Shown here: piece by piece, positions 23,501 through 32,283 of the stretch | How positions within the stretch are numbered: the first letter of the stretch is position 1 | Layout of the letters: each line of letters opens with the position of its first letter | DNA from: Diplodia intermedia | Lineage: Eukaryota > Ascomycota > Dothideomycetes > Botryosphaeriales > Botryosphaeriaceae | Direction: 5' to 3' | Length of the DNA: 64,000 nucleotides | Assembly (NCBI GenBank): GCA_021495925.1 | Contig: JAKEKT010000001.1 | Coordinates: forward strand, 806,001-870,000 | Translations under genes and position numbers: made by a program | Notes under the pieces: generated by a model | Database searches by the model: none | What the model was told of the DNA's origin: nothing | What the model saw: the letters and a program-made list of their open reading frames with translations, nothing else

Positions 23501-24768
23501 TTAGATAGCAGCCCTCCTTGTCTATTTCCACCTATACCAGAATGCGCCCCAGGTTTTAAAATTGTTTTGGTCCCTCCAGTCAGACTGGGTCCTGTCGAGC
23601 TTGGCCTGGATAGAGATGGCGTGGCGGGCTTCGATTCCTCGGCGGGTTTGTCTTCCCTCTTTGCTTCCGGCTGCGGTTCCTCTGGTGGGGGCGTAGGTTC
23701 AGCCGGTTTGACCGTCGACTTGGTACCATCCATCCATTCCACAGTTTCCGGCGCCCAGTTCTCATCCTCATCTTCGTCAATATCAGCCCATTTCGACTCC
23801 TTCTGGTCCTCATCCGCTTGTAATCTGGTAGCCATGTGGATGCCGAATTGTTGCTTAAGTTCTTCATCCGTAAATTGCTTTACCGGGGGAGGCGGTGTTG
23901 CTGAACATTTCGTTAGCAATTGTGAATCAACAGAAAAAGGAACAAGAGGAAAAGAAACCCATCTCTGCGCATGACGTACGTCTGTTCTTATTCCAGACCA
24001 TGTTGGGGTCTGGTCCTGTTCCAGCCCCATTCAGCTTCGATAGGGCGGAGCGGCCAAGTGCACTTCCAACGCCGCTGCCAGACTTAGCCACGAGTCGCGG
24101 CTTCGCTGTAGGTTGTGCAGAGATTGGTGCTTGACTTGTAGGTGCTATTTACATCTAAATCAGCAGCGTCGATAAGACTGCGCCAGGCAACAATACCTTT
24201 CTCTCCAACCTTCGCCGGTGTTGCTACCGCGGTCTTTGCAAGGAAGTGCTTCGTTACCGACACCGACTTGAAGGATGTTGGTTTCTTGATTGTTGATTTG
24301 GTGCCATCCTTCCCAGCTCGACTCGTGTCGGTGTCCGAACCACCGCTCGTGTCAGCCGCGGATTGTGTACCTGAGGGATCGTCCAAGGAGGGCAGCGGCG
24401 AAGCGGTACCATTGGGAGTGGAGTCCTTGGGAGTTTCTGAGACAGCATCAGTAGCGGGCTGCTTTTGCGATTCATCAGTAACAGGCTGTGTTCGAGTCAG
24501 CAAAAGTACCGCGCTGATGCCAGCCACCAAAGCTTACCGAGGGCTTTGCCGCATCGTTCGACTCGGAGGGATTTGTCTTGGATTCAGGCACACTAGGGAG
24601 CGAAGCGTTCGTGGAAGAGGTCGCGAGTTGGTCTTGATTGGAAAAGTTGGTGTCCGGAGCCGCGCCGGCGGACGAGTCGTTGGTAGTTGTCGCATTAACG
24701 TCGATGGGCGAGGGGCCACCCATCGACTGTGCTTCGTTTACCACATCGTGGGTGATCTGCTCTGCCAT
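20548..24768 (-). CDS. Large conserved-looking disordered protein, unknown function
   Basis: Predicted 1345 residues from four exons: 24768-24538, 24485-24153, 24100-23980 and 23900-20548. I do not recognise a named family. Islands that look constrained: WRSLIDAADLDV (exon 2), KPRLVAKSGSGVG (exon 3), FTDEELKQQFGIHMATRLQA and the acidic WADIDEDEDENWAPETVEW (about 237-285), a charged coiled coil rich in Glu/Lys/Arg (about 615-665), and a basic C-terminus with TRIMPRRRNPGRKPSGYNN (about 1270). The rest is Ser/Pro/Ala-rich and disordered. The Arg-rich, Gly/Asn-rich tail suggests RNA contact, but that is a guess. The splice between exons 2 and 3 is doubtful: reading is open on both sides but in different frames, and the 52-nt intron proposed has no good branch point. 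The start could also be ATG 24927, adding 53 residues. The other junctions are strong (GTAAGC; GTACGT with TGCTAACG and TTCAG). Confidence 0.75.
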
Positions 24769-25666
24769 AACAAGTCGCGAAACTGTGTCGGCAGAAGACG
24801 CGCTGTCAGAACCGGTGTCTTTGTCTGCTGATGCGGGTACTTGTGCTGGAGAGGTGATGGCGCCGGCACGAGAACCCTCGGCTGTAGGGCCGGGACTGCA
24901 TGCGCGGGCAGCAGGATAACGCGGCATATATACCTATGGTCAAATCTTGGTAGTCGCCACGGGTACAGAGTATGCGCTTCGGCAAGACGTCGAATGCTTG
25001 GCGATGGAGCAAGCTCACGCCGGGGTGGAGCTGTCGTCGGAAAAACGACGCGGACTAGAGTAGTGCGCGGGCTGGAAGCTGCCTGGGAACAAGGGAGGAG
25101 GGGCTTCGGGTGGGTGAAGCCGGGGCGGAGGAGGGAGAGCGGAGGCGTCGTGGCCTTAGATGCGCCGGGGTCGGGGGACGGGTGGTCGTTGAAGGGGAGG
25201 TCGCAGCTGGAGGCGTACGGTAGCCGGACGGATTGCGGCAGGGCACTCGCCGCCAAGCGCGTCAGCCCGCCTTCGCAACCAGCCTTACACGGGCGGTCAC
25301 CAGCACCCAGCACCACCTGAACACCAAGGGATCTGAGCTCCTGCGCCTCCGTAGGCGATCGGTGCGGGTGCGTTCGCTGCATTCCTTCGCCAGCGCTCCC
25401 GTCCCGTTAGCTCGACGATACCCGCATGCGCGCTGTGCCTCCCATGCATGACCCGCGCCGTCGATCCGGCCGCGCAGGTCAGGCGTTGCGACAGTCGGCG
25501 TCAAGGCAAGGAGGCTTGCGCGCCATCGAACCGCGACCGCATCTCACATTCTGCATTCACCAAACAACTGGCACAGGGGCTAACCCGGCGGAAAAGGCTT
25601 CAGCCTTGATGGCACATTCCAGAATATTTACACACTGCTTTGCTTCTAGTCTAAACGCGCGCACAT
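24769..25666. other. Intergenic between the large unknown gene and ATP synthase subunit f
   Basis: Upstream region of the large unknown gene (it may include 53 extra codons to 24927) and 3' flank of the subunit f gene. There are no other supportable genes. Long minus-strand frames here are Pro/Arg/Ser-biased. Confidence 0.45.
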
Positions 25667-26291
25667 CTAGTGGGCGTTGTTCTTGTGGTGGCCTGCAAAC
25701 TCGTCAGACTTCACTCGTCCCGGCCGTAGGAGAGCGTGGACTTACGCAGGTGGAAGTAGTAGTTCTGGGCGTAGCCAATGACGATCAGACCGCCAATGAG
25801 GTGGACGAGAGCTGCGCCGCGTCAGAACAGATCCCTTCAGTGCGGACAACACCCATTTGGGGATCTTACGCATGCCCGAGGGGTTCTTGCCAAAGTACCT
25901 GGCCTGGTACCTCTCGATGAGACCCTTTGGCTGCGGTGCCGGAGCGGGGCCACGGGGGAGCTTCTCGTAGAAGCTTACGACGCGCTGCATACGGACAGCA
26001 TCCTGAGCGCCGCCGATGGCCTTTTCCATCCGTCAGTCCATGCCCGTCACATAAGCCATTGGTTGCACTCCGCAACGCTACGCAGTCGCGGCTTGTCGGC
26101 TTTTCTTGGGGGACCGATGTCGCACTCCGGGGCGGGGCCCATCGAGGGCGGCATTGGGGCAGTGGCAGGACACTTACATTCGGCGAAGCAATCTGGGAGG
26201 GTTAGTCAGTGATGGTTCCGCGCGAATCTACAGCGGAGCGTACCTTGGGAGGAATGAGGGTCGAAAGACCGCGCTTGGCGATGAAGCTCAT
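25667..26291 (-). CDS. ATP17: Mitochondrial F1Fo-ATP synthase subunit f
   Basis: Predicted 101 residues in five exons: 26291-26244, 26192-26178, 26020-25870, 25811-25746 and 25692-25667. Subunit f is a single-helix protein of the Fo membrane sector, needed for assembly around subunit a. The assembled protein begins MSFIAKRGLSTLIPPK, continues IASPN, then AIGGAQDAVRMQRVVSFYEK LPRGPAPAPQ and RYQARYFGKNPSG, which is the conserved fungal core; the fourth exon is the membrane helix LVHLIGGLIVIGYAQNYYFHL, and it ends RHHKNNAH. The length equals the family norm. Exon 2 is only 15 nt; it is required because without it the conserved IxSP segment is missing. All phases agree. It diverges from the complex I gene by 287 bp. 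Confidence 0.93.
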
Positions 26292-26578
26292 CTCGAGAGG
26301 TCTAAACTCGGTCAGCGTCGGCATCGGCAGACAAGGAGGGACTAGTTGGGGTGCGGGCGTCGTACATTGGCGTGGAGCGGAGATGGTTGGGGTGTGTGCT
26401 GCGATAGCAAGCCGCAAAGGTCGATGAGGTCGCAGGAAGTGCTGCTGCGCTAAAACGGCGGCATTGAGGTCTTGGCAGCCCTTCCTCCGGCGGCCCTGGG
26501 AGCGGCGACCTACATCACTTACCTACCCGCTCCGCGCTCACCCACCACGCCGCAACTCTCGCACGACCCGTCCTAACA
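26292..26578. promoter_or_regulatory. Bidirectional promoter of two OXPHOS genes
   Basis: Only 287 bp separate the outward-facing starts of ATP synthase subunit f and the NDUFS4-type complex I subunit. A CCAAT pentamer lies on the minus strand at 26366-26370, 75 bp before the subunit f start; CCAAT-binding (HAP) complexes commonly act on respiratory genes in fungi, so co-control is plausible but not shown. A possible 5' UTR acceptor (TTTAG) lies about 10 bp before the subunit f ATG. Confidence 0.55.
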
Positions 26579-27344
26579 ATGCAGCGGGCATTGAACTCTC
26601 GGCTGCTCGCCGCAGCTTCGCGTCCCGTCGCTCAGCGCACCTGCGCCCCTGCGCGCCGATTCTACAGCACCGACATCGAGCCTAAGCCAAGCACCTCCTC
26701 CTCCGACAAGCCCGGCGTGCAGGCAGGTGATGCCTCGGTAGTCTCGAAGGAAGGGCCCTCTGAGGCCATGGCCAAGCACAACCCTGACTACAATGTGACC
26801 GTGGACTACCGCACCTCGTGAGCAGCCAATGGGAGGCAAGATAGATAATACCGGGTACTAACTGCGCTCAAGAACCTTCTCCCCCATCCCCAGGCGCGTC
26901 ATGGATGGCAGTGAGCCTGGTCAGGCTGTGCCTGCCGCCGTTTTGTCGGGCGCCCCGGTCGATCTGCAAGCCCGCACTGTCCGGTACGCTGCTCGCTGTC
27001 GGCTGGTATTGAATGCACGCTGATTTCCTCCAAGCATTTACAGGCCGACCAAGCCTGCCACTCAGTCTGGCGATTGGCACTCGCACCACTGGCAGATGGA
27101 CTGGGACCCCCTTTCCAAGGGTCACAGATGGGAGAACCCTCTGATCGGCTGGCAATCGTCTGCCGATTTCATGCAGGGTGAGCGCATGTTCTTCAAGAGC
27201 AAGGAGGACGCCATTGCCTTTGCTGAAAAGCAGGGCTACGAATACTTCGTTCAAGAGCCTAATGAGCGGAGGATTGTGCCCAAGGCGTATGCCAACAACT
27301 TCTTGCACAGCCCTAAAAAGCTCAAGATGATCCGGACGAAATAA
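26579..27344 (+). CDS. NADH:ubiquinone oxidoreductase 21-kDa subunit (NDUFS4 type)
   Basis: Predicted 212 residues from three exons: 26579-26817, 26894-26983 and 27035-27344. This is an accessory subunit of mitochondrial complex I, located in the matrix arm near the NADH module. The N-terminus is an Arg/Ala/Ser-rich presequence ending about ARRFYSTD. The family block starts with ARTVRIYRPTKPATQSG, assembled over the second splice, and continues HHWQMDWDPLSKGHRWENPL, then IGWQSSADFMQG, FKSKEDAIAFAEKQGYEYFV and the C-terminal KAYANNFLHSPKKLKMIRTK. That last Lys-rich end is typical of NDUFS4. The AAG acceptor of intron 2 was chosen because it alone restores the R-I-Y-R-P reading. Confidence 0.95.
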
Positions 27345-28219
27345 GAGTCGAAGCGGTTTGAGGTCTGTACATATCAATCTAGCTGAGGTCCAGACAGGCT
27401 TAGAAGAGAGCACTGGGAAATCACGAGTGTTCTGAGGCAAGACTAAGGAAATAGGGACAGTGAAACCCAGTAGAGCCAACGTGGGCGTTGATTGCTCAAG
27501 AGCACCGGCAGATGAAAATCACAGGGGACGAGCTCTTGGGGATGATTTATGTATACTTGAAGAAAAGGCTGACACCCAGGTTTTCCCAAGGGCTAACCTA
27601 TCTATAAGCCTGCAATAGTTCTAAATATCCATGGTGGAGTTATGACGGGCGGGCTTGTATCGTGACAATAACTTCCGTTGCGTCCGAGACCGCTAGATGC
27701 TGAAAATGATACTTATTGTATTTCGCAGTACTCTGGAATGTGTTGAACTCCGATAAGAAAACAGCCTCGATTGCATCAGCCGTAATAAGACCCAGAATGC
27801 CAGAGTCAGTGACGCAAACGAGACCGCGTAACCTAATCAACACGACACGATCCGAGCGGTCGGATTGGCCTGTGGTCCGGATCTGAGCGGAGTGCACGTC
27901 CAGTTATCTTTTTAAATCTCCAAAAACACTGCATAAAATAGGGATTTGCGGGACGGCCAAAGCGACCAGCAAGCTGCTGAACAGCAATACCAAATATGTT
28001 TCTGTGGTCGCACGATCACACACTCCATGACACAGTCCGATTCGGCCTTTCAGCTGTTCACATAGACAGTCGCGTTGTGCATTTCAATCAGTGTCTTTAT
28101 GAGGACAGGTTATTGTAATTTTTGAATTGAGGCAGACCCCGGCAACCCCCCACTATCTCATATCACAAGACAGATCTACAGTGACGTGTTCTTTGCCTTC
28201 GAGTCTTCATTTCCTTAAT
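27345..28219. other. Convergent spacer NDUFS4 type / ARC1
   Basis: 875 bp, no supportable gene. It is AT-richer on the right (28040-28220) and presumably holds both 3' UTRs. Confidence 0.5.
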
Positions 28220-29746
28220 TTACCGGACAGTAGCACCCTTGAGGGTGGTGACCGTGCAGAGGCCGGCGGCGGTTTTCAGCTTACCCAACCCGGTCTTCTT
28301 CTCCGGGCCCTCGCCAGCGAGTTGTGGCACGTCGCCGACCTCGAAGCCAACCTCGAGGTTATCCGTGGTGGTAAAGCCTGGCTGGAGCGTCTCCCATACC
28401 TTCTTCTTCGGGTTGAGCACACCCTCCGGTTCGCCCTCCCAGCCCTCGAAGAGGACACGGTCACCGGCCTTGGCATCGGCGGGCGGGTTGACGAGTTCAA
28501 CAGGGCCCTTGTGGCTGTCCTCACCCTCGGCAACCTTGGGTGAAGCCGCGAGTACCATGGCGCAGGACTTGATGCCGCGCATGGTGACGGGCTTGAGATT
28601 GCACACAGCGACAATCTTGCGGTTTTGCATCTCCTCGAGTGGGATCAGGCCGTTCAGGCCAGAGCAGACGGTACGGACAACCTGACCCTCGTACTCGGAA
28701 GTGTTGTCGGTGCCGGGTGCATCACCAACAGCGATGGTCGAAACGTACAGGCTGTCAGCGTTGGGGTGTCTCTCGGCCTTCAGAATGTGGCCCACGCGGA
28801 GATCAATGAGAGAGGGCGACAGCGGCTTCTCGGCAGGCGCAGCCTTCTGTGGCTTGGGCTGCTTCTCCTTCTTCTCCTTCTTCTTATTCTCCTTGCCGGC
28901 ACCAGCAGCCGCAGCAATGGCCTCGCCCGCCACTTCAACCTTGTCATGGGCCTTCTTCTCCTTCTTGCTCTTAGCCTCGCCGCCAGTAGCGGATGTAGGC
29001 GTGGCACCACCAGCTGCAGCGGCGGCGGCCTCCTTCTCCTTCTTCTTGCGTTCCTTCTCAGCCTTTGCGTCGATAGGCTTGATGGTGAACTTGACGTCGT
29101 TTTGGTCAACCGTGATCTTATCATCCTCGCCAATCTTCAAACCAAAGACCGGAGCGTTCTGGATGAAGTCGACGAAGCGCACAACGTGGTGGTAGCCCTG
29201 CTCGCCCGTTCGCTCCTCCGGCGACCACTTGGAGACGACCGGGGCCAGTTTCGCGTACAAAGCCACGTCAGCCACCGAGGGCTTCGCTCCCAGCACGGTG
29301 GTGCGGGTGGACAGGTGTGTGTTCAGTGAGGACAGGCGCTCGGCGCGCTTTGCCTCATCCTCGGTTGCGGAGCCCACGTGCGAGGAGGTAATCAGCCATT
29401 GCGTGATCTCAGTCTTCTCAGCGTCGGTGTACTGGACGTTCTTGAAAACGGCGCTCGAAAGCTTGACGGCATCGGCGTCAGTGACGGCTCCGGCGTCGGG
29501 GTACGAGCGCTGGAGGAGCGCGAGGACGGGCTCGTCGAACGAGGCAGCGGTAGCCATGGTGCGGGCGGGGATGAAGGCGGGGTGCAGAAGAGGTCGGCGC
29601 GGGCGTGTTTGAGACGCAATTGCAGGGGGCAAAGATGACGTGGATAGCTTGCTCGTCCGTGTACAGCCAGACGCGGTGCGGTGCGCAGTTCTCAGTTGAA
29701 ATGCGCTGGGGATACGGCGGGGCAACAATTTGGTGGTGGGCAGCAT
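28220..29746 (-). CDS. ARC1: Arc1/G4p1-type tRNA-binding aminoacyl-tRNA synthetase cofactor
   Basis: Intronless. It encodes 508 residues from ATG 29746 or 445 from the internal ATG 29557 (residue 64, MATAASFDEP). Arc1 binds tRNA and holds methionyl- and glutamyl-tRNA synthetases together in the cytosol. Domains for the long form: a GST-C-like docking domain (about 64-225, with VLGAKPSVADVALYAKLAPV), a Lys/Ala-rich linker with KEKERKKKEKEAAAAAA-like runs (about 235-320), and a C-terminal EMAP-II/OB-fold tRNA-binding domain (about 330-508) starting DLRVGHILKAERHPNADSLY and including VCNLKPVTMRGIKSCAMVLA. The segment 1-63 is basic, rich in Arg, Ser and Thr, free of Asp and Glu, and looks like a mitochondrial presequence. 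Which start is used is unclear from sequence. Confidence 0.9.
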   Translation of the reverse strand: MLPTTKLLPRRIPSAFQLRTAHRTASGCTRTSKLSTSSLPPAIASQTRPRRPLLHPAFIPARTMATAASFDEPVLALLQRSYPDAGAVTDADAVKLSSAVFKNVQYTDAEKTEITQWLITSSHVGSATEDEAKRAERLSSLNTHLSTRTTVLGAKPSVADVALYAKLAPVVSKWSPEERTGEQGYHHVVRFVDFIQNAPVFGLKIGEDDKITVDQNDVKFTIKPIDAKAEKERKKKEKEAAAAAAGGATPTSATGGEAKSKKEKKAHDKVEVAGEAIAAAAGAGKENKKKEKKEKQPKPQKAAPAEKPLSPSLIDLRVGHILKAERHPNADSLYVSTIAVGDAPGTDNTSEYEGQVVRTVCSGLNGLIPLEEMQNRKIVAVCNLKPVTMRGIKSCAMVLAASPKVAEGEDSHKGPVELVNPPADAKAGDRVLFEGWEGEPEGVLNPKKKVWETLQPGFTTTDNLEVGFEVGDVPQLAGEGPEKKTGLGKLKTAAGLCTVTTLKGATVR

Positions 29747-30026
29747 CGAGAATTGTCGGCGGGTGAGTCAAAGCGCGGACAAACTCCGACCGCCCCAAAA
29801 ACACAGTCGTCATCGGCGGTTTCATGGTGCCAGCGCGTCCCTGCGCAGCAATCTATATTATTGACTCTATTTCATTTCTTTTGAAACTTGCGCCCGTTCG
29901 CAGCATACTAGATAAAACGCATGTTCCACTGCCAAACTGACGCTGGTATACCAACGCACAATGCTAAAATGTAGTAATTGCCATCATCATGTCCTATTAT
30001 CTTGACCAGCCCAGCTTGGTCAACGT

Positions 30027-31430
30027 TTAAGCCTTCGAGGCCTTGAGCTTCTCGACGAATTCCGCTGGCGGCTGCTGGAAATAGCCCTCGGGGTTGTTCT
30101 CCGTCCACTTCCACAGATCCTGGCAGGCGTCCTCCAGCGTGAGCTCGGTCTTCCAGTTGAGCTCCTTGTTCGCAAGAGTGGGGTTGGCCGTGAGGTCCAG
30201 CACATCACCCTGGCGGCGCTCGGCAACCTGGTAGGGCAGGTCACGGCCGACGACATGGCTGAAGGCCTTGACCATCTCGAAGACAGTCGAGCCCCTGCCG
30301 CTACCCAGGTTCCATGCCTTGACACCAGGGTTGTGCTCGCGTAGGTAGTTCAGCGCAACGAGATGGCCCTTGGCAAGGTCAAGAACGTGGATGTAGTCAC
30401 GGATGGCAGTGCCATCCTTTGAGGCATAGTCTGTACGGGTCAGTAAAACTGGACTTGCAGGAGTAAACGTGCGAAAGGCTTACCATCGCCGAAGACGAGC
30501 AGCTTCTCCCTCTTTCCAATGGCGACCTGCGCGAGGAGAGGAAGCAGGTTGTAGGGGACACCCAGAGGATTCTCGCCCATGATCCCACTAGGGTGGGCAC
30601 CAGCGGGGTTGAAGTAGCGCAGCAGAGCGCCATTGAACTTGTCGCCGTTTTGGCCCGCCTTCTTCGCCTTGTTGCGCTCGGCCTCGACGTGGTCGGTAAT
30701 CATAGCCTCAACAGTTGACTTGGTGCGACCGTAGGTGTTGGTAGGGCCAATGGGGCAGTGCTCGGGAATAGGAATCATGTTGGGGACCCTGGTGGCGTCG
30801 CCATACACGGTGGCTGAGGACGAGAAGACAATGTTGGTGACATCGTGCTTGGCCATGGAGCGCAACAGTGTCAAACTGCCCTGGACATTCACGCGGTAGT
30901 ACTCGAGGGGGATCTCGCCGGACTCGCCGACGGCCTGGTGGAGCGATGGGTTAGTATGGGGGCTCCTTGCATGCTGGGGTTGAGCGACGCACCTTGAGAG
31001 CGGCAAAGTGGATGACATTGTCGATGTCGGGGTGCTCCTCGAAGACCTTGCCCAGAGCGGCCTCGTCGGTGATGTCGACCTTGTAGAAGAGAGGACGCTT
31101 GCCGGAGATCAGCTCGATACGGTTGAGGACCTCCTCGTTCGAGTTGTACAGGTTGTCGACAATGACAACCTTGTAGTCGGCATCAAGCAGCGCAAGGACG
31201 GTGAAAGAGCCGATGTAGCCAGTGCCACTGCAGAAAGGGCGTCAACAACATGGTTCGGCAGGAGAACAGGCGGAAGCCTCGCAACGGCAAACGCGCAACG
31301 TGGAGGGAGTGGCGCATGGCAATGGCCAGCGATTGCGCGCCTGATCGGACAACTGCGCAGTGCAGTGCGGCGGGTACGAGGAGCCCGTGACGCGAACTTA
31401 CCCGGTGACGAGGACAGAGCCGACAACCAT
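30027..31430 (-). CDS. GAL10: UDP-glucose 4-epimerase
   Basis: Predicted 372 residues from four exons: 31430-31402, 31227-30993, 30934-30484 and 30430-30027. It interconverts UDP-glucose and UDP-galactose in the Leloir pathway and supplies UDP-galactose for cell-wall galactans. It is a short-chain dehydrogenase fold: the NAD-binding GGTGYIGS is created by the first splice (residues 10-17), the acid/base Tyr156 and Lys160 are in TYGRTK, and Ser127/Ser128 lie in VFSSSATVYG. Further blocks are RYFNPAGAHPSGIMGE, DYASKDGTAIRDYIHVLDLA (over the last splice) and the NLGSGRGSTV loop. There is no C-terminal mutarotase domain, so this is the filamentous-fungal single-domain form, unlike bifunctional yeast Gal10. 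The first exon is only 29 nt. Confidence 0.96.
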
Positions 31431-32283
31431 GATGGAGGAATTGAAGCGGGTAGTAGCGGGAGTAAAGCGAGAGAATTGCAGCAGCAAGCAGTGGGCAGTT
31501 GGAGGGTGGCAGAAGAGTATATGTAGGCCGGGGCGGGTTGGAGGGGAAATGAGCGGAGGGCAACCCACTGCACCGGCCGTGGATCCTAATACCAGTCTCC
31601 AGGCGCCCCGTGCGCCGTCGGAGGCTGCCCAGAGCTTCGGTGGCGTCAGCGCTGCCGACCCCGGCACGCGCGTGCCATCGCTGGCCGACGCGTCGCAACA
31701 CCAAAACACGATCGCGCATCCGCTTCCGCCGCCACAGTCTGCGCTTTGTCTGCCGCCCGCGCTTGCATCGCGTCTGCAAGCGGCCACTGCTCTGCTGCCC
31801 CTGCTGTCCTATGCCTGGACGATGCTGCCTTTATTGAGGTCCTTTGTTCGCTGGACATGTCAAGGAAGCAGTTGTATATTTCGGCCGTTGTTACTTGCGC
31901 CGTCACCGTGACTGCCGTATAGCCTCACTCTGCTCCGCGCCATTGCCTGCCGCGGCAGCTGCACGAGCCCCCGACTTCTCGAAGCACCCTGCTTGGTGAA
32001 GGCTGCAGCTCACCCTCCAGCGGTGGGTCCTTTCCTATTGTCTCTTTTCACCACAATTGCTATTGTGGGCGTTTCGGGTTGCGGTCAAAACTCCATCGTC
32101 GCCTCGGCCTAAGCTCTCTTTCTCCTTCTCCTTCTTCAGCACTGTCGATCGAGTCTTTCGAACTGCCTGGCGCAATTCGACATTCGCGAAACTTAATCGA
32201 CCACATCCCTCTTCTCAACCCTCAGCCTTCGTTCCACTCCTACTCTTCCAACATCACCTCGGCTCACAAGCTTATCTACCATC
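31431..32283. promoter_or_regulatory. Divergent promoter, GAL10-type epimerase / SUN protein
   Basis: 853 bp between outward-facing starts. The part 32090-32280 is pyrimidine-rich on this strand and probably forms the SUN-gene leader. Open frames on both strands near 31560-31900 lack any protein signature. Confidence 0.5.

Noticed and set aside
28625..29329. Leu-rich plus-strand open frame opposite ARC1
   Set aside because: The LLLLLL runs are the complement of the Lys/Glu/Ala-rich linker codons of Arc1. There is no independent support.
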